Assembly (NCBI GenBank): GCA_002718285.1
Contig: PBAR01000001.1
Location: forward strand, 162,965-168,298
Direction of reading: 5' to 3'
Origin: Fidelibacterota bacterium
GTDB taxonomy: Bacteria; Marinisomatota; Marinisomatia; Marinisomatales; UBA1611
DNA: 5,334 bases
Shown in pieces: positions 1 through 5,334 of the stretch. Positions within the stretch are counted from its first letter, which is position 1, and the number at the start of each line of letters is the position of its first letter. Below the pieces are notes generated by a model. It was not told the DNA's origin. It did no database searches and worked only from the letters and a program-made list of their open reading frames with translations. The position numbers and the translations under genes are program-made.

Positions 1-51
1 TTAAAATATTTAGATGCTTGGGTTTATAAAACAGTTTTAAACTTTAATTGA
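1..51 (+). CDS. C-terminal end of an upstream gene (possibly dxr), partial
   Basis: Only frame 1 of the left edge stays open. It encodes LKYLDAWVYKTVLNFN and ends at a TGA at 49-51; the other two plus-strand frames hit stops almost at once. The fragment is too short to identify by sequence. Its spacing and orientation ahead of rseP match the common dxr-rseP arrangement, where dxr encodes 1-deoxy-D-xylulose-5-phosphate reductoisomerase of the MEP isoprenoid pathway. The D-A-W-V-Y-K-T-V-L stretch could be the usual C-terminal helix of DXR (pattern D-x-W-A-R...). That assignment is inference from synteny and a loose pattern. That some gene ends here is moderately likely. Confidence 0.4.
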   Translation, partial: LKYLDAWVYKTVLNFN

Positions 52-103
52 TTTGGAACAAGAATAGTTTTTTTTTGTTAAAAAATAGGTTAGTTTATAT
101 TAA

Positions 104-1276
104 ATGACATTTCTTTGGGCAACAATATTTGTATTGGGCGTTTTAGTTTTCGTTCATGAATTGGGGCATTTTATTGCTGCTCGGTCTGTTGGAATTCGTG
201 TTGAGAGATTTTCAATTGGTTTTCCGCCAAGATTTATTTCTATAACATCAATATCTTATGGTTGGAATATTCGATTCTATTTTTATAAAAATGTGGGAGG
301 AAAACTTATATGGAGCCCAGTTTATGAAAAACAAATTAAAAGACAAGAAAGAATAGCATCTGGAACGGAATATGTTCTAGCTTTGATTCCTCTTGGCGGA
401 TATGTAAAAATGGCTGGTATGATTGATGAGAGCCTAGATAACCAGATAACTGATGCTCCAGATGAGTTTATGTCTAAACCAACGTGGGCTAAATACTGGG
501 TCCTTAGTGCTGGAGTGATTATGAATTTAATTACGGCATTTATTATTTTTTCTGGTATCTCCTATGTTCAAGGAACTGCAGAAATTGTAGATGAACCTGT
601 CGTTTCTGAACTTAGACCTGATATGCCAGCTCATGAAGCAGGGGTTTTGCCAGGTGATAGAATTATTGCAATTGATGGGTCTAAAATAAATACATGGGAA
701 GAATTAACAAATAAAATTCATAAAATCCCTAATACACCTATTACACTAACTATAGATAGAAATAAAATTAAATTTGATATATCTTTAATTACGACATCAA
801 TGATTATTCCAAATTCCGATAATGAGATGGATACTTTGGGAATGATAGGTATCGTCCCTGAGATCATTTACTCTGATATTTTATTTGGCGATGCACTTAT
901 TTCTGGTTTTGGTGCAACTTTAAATAGTGTTGGTATGATAATTATGAGTATAAAAATGTTAACTAAAGGTGTAGCATCAGTTTCAGATCTTGGAGGCCCT
1001 ATCATGATTGCTCAACTTGCTGGGCAAACAGCAAATGAGGGCTGGATACCACTTCTGTCTTTTATGGCACTCATAAGTGTAAATCTAGCCTTTTTAAACA
1101 TATTACCAATTCCAGGATTAGATGGTGGGCATATATTTATTTTATTAATAGAAAGTTTTATACGCAGGCCTCTTACCCTAAAATCGAGAATTGTAATCCA
1201 ACAGATTGGTATGACTTTTTTGCTACTATTAATGGTAACGGTAGTTTATAATGATATTTCGCGTTTATTTAATTGA
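104..1276 (+). CDS. rseP: RseP-type site-2 intramembrane zinc metalloprotease (M50B)
   Basis: This is an inner-membrane protease of the RseP/YaeL family, which cuts membrane-spanning anti-sigma factors and remnant signal peptides. The zinc motif HELGH is at residues 18-22 in the first membrane helix (about 4-26), with E19 catalytic. The third zinc ligand is D340 in the LDGGH motif (339-343), preceded by NILPIPG. Other helices lie near 131-154, 315-335 and 365-385. A single PDZ domain (about 157-228) has the ligand-loop sequence LPGDRI at 182-187; E. coli RseP has two PDZ domains and about 450 residues against 390 here. GTEYVLALIPLGGYVKM (87-103) is the family hallmark after the membrane-reentrant loop. 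The segment between SIGF and GTEY is about 35 residues longer than in E. coli. The ATG directly follows TATATTAA, with no clear Shine-Dalgarno; the start is chosen because it gives the standard N-terminus. The 3' end overlaps the convergent DUF3108 gene by 8 bases. Confidence 0.96.
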   Translation: MTFLWATIFVLGVLVFVHELGHFIAARSVGIRVERFSIGFPPRFISITSISYGWNIRFYFYKNVGGKLIWSPVYEKQIKRQERIASGTEYVLALIPLGGYVKMAGMIDESLDNQITDAPDEFMSKPTWAKYWVLSAGVIMNLITAFIIFSGISYVQGTAEIVDEPVVSELRPDMPAHEAGVLPGDRIIAIDGSKINTWEELTNKIHKIPNTPITLTIDRNKIKFDISLITTSMIIPNSDNEMDTLGMIGIVPEIIYSDILFGDALISGFGATLNSVGMIIMSIKMLTKGVASVSDLGGPIMIAQLAGQTANEGWIPLLSFMALISVNLAFLNILPIPGLDGGHIFILLIESFIRRPLTLKSRIVIQQIGMTFLLLLMVTVVYNDISRLFN

Positions 1277-1976
1277 CCCAGTTTTCTAATTCCATTTTCA
1301 AAGAACCGTAATTTAATTTTATCCATATTTTGACAGGTATTTGTTCTGGCATTTTTTCGGAAAACCATATTGATATTTCACCTTTATTTTTGAATTCCTT
1401 TTTATCGTTTCTAACAGGTGATACTTTATTGCATAAAAAATTCCCTCCAGGAATTATTACATTTTGCTGAGACTCTACGATTAATTTTAATTCAGTTACT
1501 TTTTTCCCATCTATAATTTTTAAATTGGTTCCATTTAATTCTGGAATTATTTTATTGCGTAATGAATAAAATAGTGAATATGGTGATATTATTCCTTTGG
1601 GGACTGATATAGAATCCCCATCGACTACAACTAATCCATCATTATGATTAAAAAAAGATTTAGAATTTTTTTTATAATTACCTTCTTGAATGTTTTTATC
1701 TACTCTTAGAGTTTTTAATGTATTTTTATCAAGCCATATATCAATTCGATCCTTTATAGGGTATATTTTGTTTGTAAACCCAGTTGTCCAAGTACTAAAA
1801 CGCACATGATAGGAAGGTAGATTTTGTACAGTATCCAGTTTAATAACTGATAATTTACCATGCCCCGCTTGAAGACCAGAAAAGAAAACATTATAATTAA
1901 AACTTTCACCAATATCGAAAGGCATTGGTTCGCATTTCACCAAGTTAGAAGTAAGTAAAAAAATCAGAATTATCAC
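1269..1976 (-). CDS. Secreted DUF3108 domain protein
   Basis: This is a predicted periplasmic protein of the DUF3108 family, which has no established biochemical function. The family pattern runs through its length: IGESFNYNVFFSGLQAGHGK (22-41), YPIKDRIDIWLDKNTL (72-87), Q-E-G-N-Y (97-101), a P-G-G-N-F-L-C segment near residue 180, and a closing IWFSEKMPEQIPVKIW block (203-218) followed by G-S-L-K-M-E-L. The hydrophobic start (IILIFLL, 2-8, then TSNLVKC) looks like a short signal peptide but has no positive n-region. The C15 context LVKC is a poor lipobox, so a lipoprotein is unlikely. The start is a GTG whose G is also the last base of the upstream gene's TAG stop, which suggests translational coupling. 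No ATG, GTG or TTG lies between the preceding in-frame stop and this GTG, though an ATT seven codons upstream would add KENKI to the signal peptide. It is the last gene of the minus-strand cluster and collides tail-to-tail with rseP. Confidence 0.85.
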   Translation of the reverse strand: MIILIFLLTSNLVKCEPMPFDIGESFNYNVFFSGLQAGHGKLSVIKLDTVQNLPSYHVRFSTWTTGFTNKIYPIKDRIDIWLDKNTLKTLRVDKNIQEGNYKKNSKSFFNHNDGLVVVDGDSISVPKGIISPYSLFYSLRNKIIPELNGTNLKIIDGKKVTELKLIVESQQNVIIPGGNFLCNKVSPVRNDKKEFKNKGEISIWFSEKMPEQIPVKIWIKLNYGSLKMELENWVN

Positions 1977-2542
1977 TATCTTATTTTCTTTAATACACCA
2001 TTTTCATAAATATAAATTGATGATCCACGTCCTGCAATAGTTCCGTCTTCTATCAATAAATCTAATTCATTTTTAAATTCTTCATAAATTTCATCTGGAT
2101 TAACCATTGGAGGATTCCCTGTTCGATTTACACTGGTTGTTGTTATGGGGCCTCCAAATTTTTTAGAAAGTTTATTGCAAAATGGATGATCTGGAATTCG
2201 TATTCCTAAAGTATTATCATTCCCAGTTATTAATGAATCAACAATGTCTTTCAAAATAGGAACAATAACTGTTGTATTGCCGCCTAATATTTTTGATACT
2301 AGTATTTTTTCGTTTTTCGACAATCTCATCCAACTTAAAGCAGTCCTTTTATCAGGCGCTAAAACACTTAGGGGCATAGTACGACGCTTTATCCGATTTA
2401 TTTTTTTTATTGCTTCTCTATTGTTTGCATTAACTCCAAAGCCATATAATGTATCAGTTGGATATACAATTACTTTTCCTTTTATTAAAACATTACAACA
2501 GGCATTGATTATACCTGTAGAATTCAAACTAATTCTCTTCAT
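1976..2542 (-). CDS. tsaC: Short YrdC/TsaC-type L-threonylcarbamoyladenylate synthase
   Basis: This is a cytosolic YrdC-domain protein. The family makes threonylcarbamoyl-AMP from threonine, bicarbonate and ATP, the first step of t6A37 modification of ANN-decoding tRNAs. At 188 residues it is the short TsaC-like form, without the C-terminal Sua5 domain. YPTDTLYGFG is at 27-36. K52-x-R54 and S137-x-N139 match the KxR...SxN signature of active members. LGIRIPDHP is at 112-120 and GGPITTTSVN at 130-139. The loop that reads WPGPVT in E. coli TsaC reads LGGNTT here (86-91), losing both prolines. It lies between lpxL (21 bp upstream) and DUF3108 (1-base overlap), with no obvious functional link to either. 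No Shine-Dalgarno precedes the ATG; the leader is almost pure A/T. A YciO-like paralogue is the alternative, but KxR/SxN favours TsaC. Confidence 0.9.
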   Translation of the reverse strand: MKRISLNSTGIINACCNVLIKGKVIVYPTDTLYGFGVNANNREAIKKINRIKRRTMPLSVLAPDKRTALSWMRLSKNEKILVSKILGGNTTVIVPILKDIVDSLITGNDNTLGIRIPDHPFCNKLSKKFGGPITTTSVNRTGNPPMVNPDEIYEEFKNELDLLIEDGTIAGRGSSIYIYENGVLKKIR

Positions 2543-2563
2543 TTGATAAATATATTTTATATT

Positions 2564-3424
2564 TTAAATATCAATTGGTAAGGTTTTCCAACGACGGTGA
2601 AACCAAAAATATTGTTTGGGATAAAGTTGAATATATGATGCAAATATGGATGTATAAGCTTGAGTTATTTCTTTTATACTATTATTTTTTGGATTGACAG
2701 ATAAAAATTCGATCTGAAATCTTTGTAGTCCTGTTTGGATACAAGTACCGACGATCATAGGTGCGTTAGTTTCATTATGAAAGATAGCTGCTCCTTTTGG
2801 TGTCGATGCTTCTATCCCTAAAAAATCCACAAAAACACCCTTTCTTCTGGCATCCTGGTCACTGATCAAAACCAAAATTTCACCTTTATTAAGAATTTCA
2901 TACATCTTTTTAAAAGATTCTTTCTTAAAAATATGCCTGGCTCCGCTTAGTTCCCGTTGTTCTTTAAAAAAATTATTTGCCCCATTATTTTTTTGTCGGT
3001 AGGCTACTCCTGTAATTGGATAATTGTTTTTTGCTAACCATACACCCATCATTTCCCAAGGCCCAAAATGGGCTGATAAAAAAATAACACCCTTCTTTTT
3101 CCTTAAAGCATTATCCAACACATTTCTACCAATTATATCATAGTGTGAATTTTCCCAAGAATGGGGAAAGGATATGAATTGAATAAAATTATTTGTTGCA
3201 AATTCAAAACAAGATGATAAAACTGATTCAACCCATTTTTCCGACCTATTAGGGAATACACGTTGAATATTTTTTCGTGCCATATCCTGCCTCATATTCA
3301 AGTTGTGATAAATAAATCCAGCTATTTTTTGCGATAACTTTATTCTTTGTTTTGAAGAAATTAAGGATAGATATTTCTTTAAATATTTTAAAAATGAGTA
3401 TGTAATGATTTCATATTTTCTCAT
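2564..3424 (-). CDS. lpxL: LpxL/HtrB-family lipid A late acyltransferase
   Basis: This inner-membrane acyltransferase of the LpxL/LpxM/LpxP (HtrB) family transfers a fatty acyl chain to a lipid A precursor on the cytoplasmic face. The catalytic H-x4-E motif is HFGPWE at 119-124, following K-G-V-I-F-L-S-A. The second hallmark, DQDARRKGVFVDFLGIEAST, is at 189-208 with PKG after it. An upstream MARKNIQRVFP (48-58) matches the 'NL..aFP' block common in this family, and YRQKNN (142-147) sits where relatives have YRP..NP. Length is 286 residues against about 300 for the family. The N-terminal region (6-22) is rich in aromatic and basic residues rather than a clear membrane helix, so it may associate peripherally. 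Which acyl chain and which position are used cannot be read from sequence, and acylation of another glycolipid is possible. It is the first gene of a three-gene minus-strand cluster. The ATG has an A/T-only leader without a Shine-Dalgarno. Confidence 0.9.
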   Translation of the reverse strand: MRKYEIITYSFLKYLKKYLSLISSKQRIKLSQKIAGFIYHNLNMRQDMARKNIQRVFPNRSEKWVESVLSSCFEFATNNFIQFISFPHSWENSHYDIIGRNVLDNALRKKKGVIFLSAHFGPWEMMGVWLAKNNYPITGVAYRQKNNGANNFFKEQRELSGARHIFKKESFKKMYEILNKGEILVLISDQDARRKGVFVDFLGIEASTPKGAAIFHNETNAPMIVGTCIQTGLQRFQIEFLSVNPKNNSIKEITQAYTSIFASYIQLYPKQYFWFHRRWKTLPIDI

Positions 3425-3435
3425 AATATCATATA

Positions 3436-3455
3436 AAATTACATTAATGTTTTTT
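3436..3455. promoter_or_regulatory. Inverted repeat, possible operator, in the lpxL leader
   Basis: The core ACATTAATGT (3441-3450) is a perfect 10-base palindrome. It is flanked symmetrically by AAA at 3436-3438 and TTT at 3453-3455, giving a 20-base dyad with two mismatched pairs. It lies 12-31 bases ahead of the lpxL start, downstream of the putative leftward -10, where a bound repressor could block transcription. No regulator is identified, and short A/T palindromes are common in such DNA. Confidence 0.25.
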
Positions 3456-3487
3456 ATTTACGATTAAAGGAATTTGTTTTACACTTA

Positions 3488-3495
3488 ATTATAAT
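3488..3495. promoter_or_regulatory. Candidate shared -10 element (TATAAT on both strands)
   Basis: ATTATAAT is its own reverse complement, so a perfect TATAAT hexamer reads rightward at 3490-3495 (toward nfeD) and leftward at 3493-3488 (toward lpxL). Rightward initiation would fall near 3502, leaving an nfeD leader of only about 7-13 bases. Leftward initiation would fall near 3481, giving lpxL a leader of about 57 bases. No good TTGACA-like -35 box is seen at 16-18 bp for either direction; the best leftward candidate, TAGTCA, matches 4 of 6. In DNA this AT-rich a TATAAT can arise by chance. Confidence 0.4.
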
Positions 3496-3514
3496 AGTAT
3501 GAAATTCGGTGACT

Positions 3515-4879
3515 ATGCAAAGGGTTTTACTTTTTCTTTTATTACTATCATCAGTTATTTACTCTAATGTCGTTTACCGAATCCCTATCCAGGGGACAAT
3601 AGATCTTGGATTACCCCCATATATTTCTCGAGAACTTGCTGAAGCAGAAAAAAACAGAGCCTTAGCAGTAATTTTTGATATCGATACTTTTGGTGGACGT
3701 GTAGATGCCGCTACTCAAATCAAAGATGCTATTTTAGATTCTGATTTGCTAACAGTAGCATTTATAAACCGTAGGGCTATATCTGCAGGAGCACTTATAT
3801 CTCTTTCTTGTGAAAAAATATATATGACTGGAGGGGCTTCAATTGGAGCTGCAACTGCTGTTGATATGTCTGGGAAAAAGGGGAGTGAAAAGGTGATCAG
3901 TTTTATGAGAGAAGAAATGGCTTCTACTGCTGAGAAAAGAAATAGAAATACAGCAATAGCCAGAGGTATGGTGGATGAAGAATTATCCTTTAATCATATT
4001 GTAATAAATGGAGATTCTATTATTGTAGATGATCTGGAGGGGAGGAAAGAAGGAAAACTTATTTCTCTAACTACACAGCAAGCTATAAAGTATAAAATTG
4101 CCGATGGGACAGTAGAAAATATTAAGCTTCTGTTGGATTCACTTGGTTTATCAAAAGTTAATATAATAGAATCAACTGAAAATTGGTCAGAGAGCATCGT
4201 TCGTTTTTTAACAAACCCTGTTGTAGCTTCACTGCTTACTACATTTGGATTTTTAGGAATTTTATTTGAGCTTCAGAGTCCAGGGTGGGGAATCCCTGGC
4301 TTCGTTGGCCTAACTTGCTTGATTCTATCTTTGGGGGCATCTTACATAGCAAAATTAGCTACTATGTCTGATTTTTTATTCATTTTTGCAGGAATAGGGT
4401 TTTTATTTCTAGAAGCATTGGTAATCCCTGGTTTTGGAATTGCTGGAATTGGAGGGATATTGCTTATGGTATATGGGCTTTATATGCTTTTACTTCCTGA
4501 TGTCCCTGTTTCTGATGAGATATTATCCCAAGCTACAGACGGTTTATTGATTGGAATTATTGGAGGAGCAATTGGTTTATATTTTCTTATTAAAATGATG
4601 ATTAAAACTGAATTTTGGAAACAATTAACTTCTCCAGATATCCAAAAAAAAGAAGATGGTTATACTACTACATTTGGATGGGAAAAATTAACTGGGAAAA
4701 CTGGGGAAGCAGAATCTGATTTACATCCATCTGGATGGGCCAAGATAGATAATCAAAAATTTTTTGTAATAAGTGAAGGTGAATTTTTAGAAAAAGGTAC
4801 CTCAGTAGAGGTTCTATCAGTTGATGGTAATCGTATAGTTGTGAGAAAAGTAGATAAAAATTTAATTGAAGGAGTATAA
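3515..4879 (+). CDS. nfeD: NfeD-family membrane serine protease (long form, ClpP-like + OB domain)
   Basis: This full-length NfeD protein (454 residues from the ATG) is partner of the flotillin encoded next to it. MQRVLLFLLLLSSVIYS is a signal peptide or first membrane segment. A ClpP/SppA-like protease domain follows (about 20-200): GG at 60-61 for the oxyanion region, S90 in A-I-S-A-G-A as predicted nucleophile and K126 in S-E-K-V as predicted general base, by alignment with the Ser-Lys dyad of Pyrococcus PH1510. Several membrane helices span about 238-365, including FELQSPGWGIPGF and the second P-G-F-G-I-A-G repeat. The C-terminal OB-fold (about 393-446) has GKTGEAESDLHPSG and SEGEFLEKGT. 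So all parts of the long type are present, unlike short NfeD forms lacking the protease. A GTG at 3509 is an alternative start adding two residues; ATG at 3515 is preferred as the commoner codon with an equally good signal peptide. It lies 3 bases ahead of floA, implying co-transcription. Confidence 0.94.
   Translation: MQRVLLFLLLLSSVIYSNVVYRIPIQGTIDLGLPPYISRELAEAEKNRALAVIFDIDTFGGRVDAATQIKDAILDSDLLTVAFINRRAISAGALISLSCEKIYMTGGASIGAATAVDMSGKKGSEKVISFMREEMASTAEKRNRNTAIARGMVDEELSFNHIVINGDSIIVDDLEGRKEGKLISLTTQQAIKYKIADGTVENIKLLLDSLGLSKVNIIESTENWSESIVRFLTNPVVASLLTTFGFLGILFELQSPGWGIPGFVGLTCLILSLGASYIAKLATMSDFLFIFAGIGFLFLEALVIPGFGIAGIGGILLMVYGLYMLLLPDVPVSDEILSQATDGLLIGIIGGAIGLYFLIKMMIKTEFWKQLTSPDIQKKEDGYTTTFGWEKLTGKTGEAESDLHPSGWAKIDNQKFFVISEGEFLEKGTSVEVLSVDGNRIVVRKVDKNLIEGV
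4868..4874 (+). promoter_or_regulatory. Strong Shine-Dalgarno for floA (GAAGGAG)
   Basis: GAAGGAG sits inside the last codons of nfeD, 8 bases before the floA ATG at 4883. It is the only clear purine-rich ribosome binding site among the starts in this window. It fixes the floA start and allows independent initiation within the shared message. In part it is forced by the nfeD C-terminal codons (…E-G-V-stop). Confidence 0.7.
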
Positions 4880-4882
4880 GTA

Positions 4883-5334
4883 ATGCCTATAGTAAGTATA
4901 GTTATGTTATTTGTTATTGTTATTGTTATTCTATTACTGTTGTACTTTGTACCAGTAGGATTGTGGATTCAAGGTATTGTCTCTTTGGGGATAGGTAGAA
5001 TAGGCATAGTGGATCTTATTAGAATGCGATTGCGAAAAATTTCCCCCAGGCTAGTAACAGATGGAGTAATAAATTTACACAAAGCAGGCTTGAATCAAAT
5101 CAACACGGATATGTTAGAAACCCATTACTTGGCTGGCGGTCAGGTTGAAAATATTGTTAAAGCTCTTATTGCTGCTGATAAAGCAAATATACCTTTACCA
5201 TTTGAAACTGCTACCGCAATTGATCTTGCTGGAAGGGATGTTAAAGAGGCAGTTCAAACTAGTGTTTATCCTAAGGTAATTAATGCGCCTATTGATGGTT
5301 ACCTAGCGGCAGTTGCTAAGGATGGTATTGAGCT
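4883..5334 (+). CDS. floA: FloA flotillin-like membrane scaffold protein, 3' truncated by window end
   Basis: This bacterial flotillin of the FloA/YqfA (UPF0365) family organises functional membrane microdomains. The first 150 residues are in the window; family members are about 330 residues, so over half is missing beyond the edge. The start ATG follows GAAGGAG by 8 bases. Residues 3-23 are strongly hydrophobic, followed by [10 protein letters not shown] (22-31), the membrane-inserting segment of the family. [12 protein letters not shown] (47-58), KAGL (67-70), [20 protein letters not shown] (81-100), [19 protein letters not shown] (107-125) and YPKVINAP (129-136) match the conserved core closely. 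The pairing with a long NfeD 3 bases upstream is the same arrangement as Bacillus yqeZ-yqfA. Three exact GTTATT repeats (4913-4930) encode a Val-Ile run in the membrane segment. Confidence 0.95.
   Translation, partial: MPIVSIVMLFVIVIVILLLLYFVPVGLWIQGIVSLGIGRIGIVDLIRMRLRKISPRLVTDGVINLHKAGLNQINTDMLETHYLAGGQVENIVKALIAADKANIPLPFETATAIDLAGRDVKEAVQTSVYPKVINAPIDGYLAAVAKDGIE

Larger units (their letters stand above)
3425..3514. promoter_or_regulatory. Divergent intergenic region between lpxL and nfeD
   Basis: This roughly 90-base, very AT-rich gap separates two genes transcribed away from each other, so it should hold promoters for both the lpxL-tsaC-DUF3108 cluster and the nfeD-floA pair. Two short symmetric elements are visible: ATTATAAT at 3488-3495 and ACATTAATGT at 3441-3450. 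I see no small ORF of note, no RNA structure and no terminator. Promoter function is inferred from gene orientation. Confidence 0.6.

Noticed and set aside
51..76. Possible terminator: TTG-GAA-CAA followed by a run of nine T (68-76)
   Set aside because: The stem is only three base pairs (four with a wobble) and is separated from the T-run by several bases; too weak for an intrinsic terminator.
1932..1976. Lipoprotein signal in the DUF3108 protein (C15)
   Set aside because: The residues before the cysteine are L-V-K; a lysine at -1 does not fit the lipobox, and the hydrophobic core is short.
2244..2546. Plus-strand ORF of 100 codons opposite tsaC
   Set aside because: It is wholly antisense to a well-supported YrdC-domain gene, and its product has no recognisable domain. 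It looks like a shadow of AT-rich coding sequence.
3473..3508. Bacteroides-type -33/-7 promoter (TTTG ... TAnnTTTG) ahead of nfeD
   Set aside because: TTTG occurs at 3473-3476, but the matching TAnnTTTG is absent at the right distance.
3994..4197. Minus-strand ORF of 67 codons inside nfeD
   Set aside because: It lies entirely within the protease part of nfeD, has no start signals and no family resemblance.
4644..4651. A8 run in nfeD as a programmed frameshift site
   Set aside because: The zero frame continues into a perfect C-terminal OB domain, so no shift is needed. Nothing suggests a functional alternative product.
1..5334. CRISPR, tRNA or rRNA genes, IS elements, phage or defence genes, or a novel multi-gene system
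   Set aside because: No spaced direct repeats, no cloverleaf-like sequence, no transposase or integrase motifs. All complete ORFs belong to known housekeeping or envelope families, so I do not claim a new system.

Overview
The window is an AT-rich, tightly packed stretch of a bacterial chromosome from a Gram-negative (two-membrane) organism. It carries a lipid A-type late acyltransferase and a DUF3108 periplasmic protein, both typical of diderms. The RseP protein has the sub-motif MAGMIDESLD, followed by a SKPxW block, which resembles RseP of the Bacteroidota and related FCB phyla. Most starts lack a clear Shine-Dalgarno, also common in that group. An AT-rich FCB lineage such as Candidatus Marinimicrobia fits, but this placement is inference from protein motifs and composition only.

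Layout. Bases 1-51 hold the last codons of an upstream plus-strand gene, possibly dxr. Bases 104-1276 encode the site-2 intramembrane protease RseP (plus strand). A minus-strand cluster follows, running lpxL-type acyltransferase (3424-2564), then a short YrdC/TsaC-type threonylcarbamoyl-AMP synthase (2542-1976), then a secreted DUF3108 protein (1976-1269). The last gene runs tail-to-tail into rseP with an 8-base overlap. The gap 3425-3514 is the divergent promoter region. To its right lie a full-length NfeD-type membrane serine protease (3515-4879) and, 3 bases later, the flotillin-like floA (4883 to the window end, cut off after 150 residues).

How the genes fit together. Apart from the tRNA-modification enzyme, everything complete here acts in or at the cell envelope: regulated intramembrane proteolysis (RseP), lipid A acylation (LpxL family), a periplasmic protein of unknown role (DUF3108) and the NfeD/FloA membrane-microdomain pair. 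The nfeD-floA pair is a well-known conserved operon. The minus-strand trio looks like a single transcription unit, with 21 bp and -1 bp junctions.

I find no mobile element, CRISPR array, RNA gene or clearly new multi-gene system. The points most worth a second look are a roughly 35-residue insertion after the HELGH helix of RseP, the doubtful start of the DUF3108 protein, an altered loop in the TsaC-like protein, and a self-complementary -10 sequence between lpxL and nfeD.
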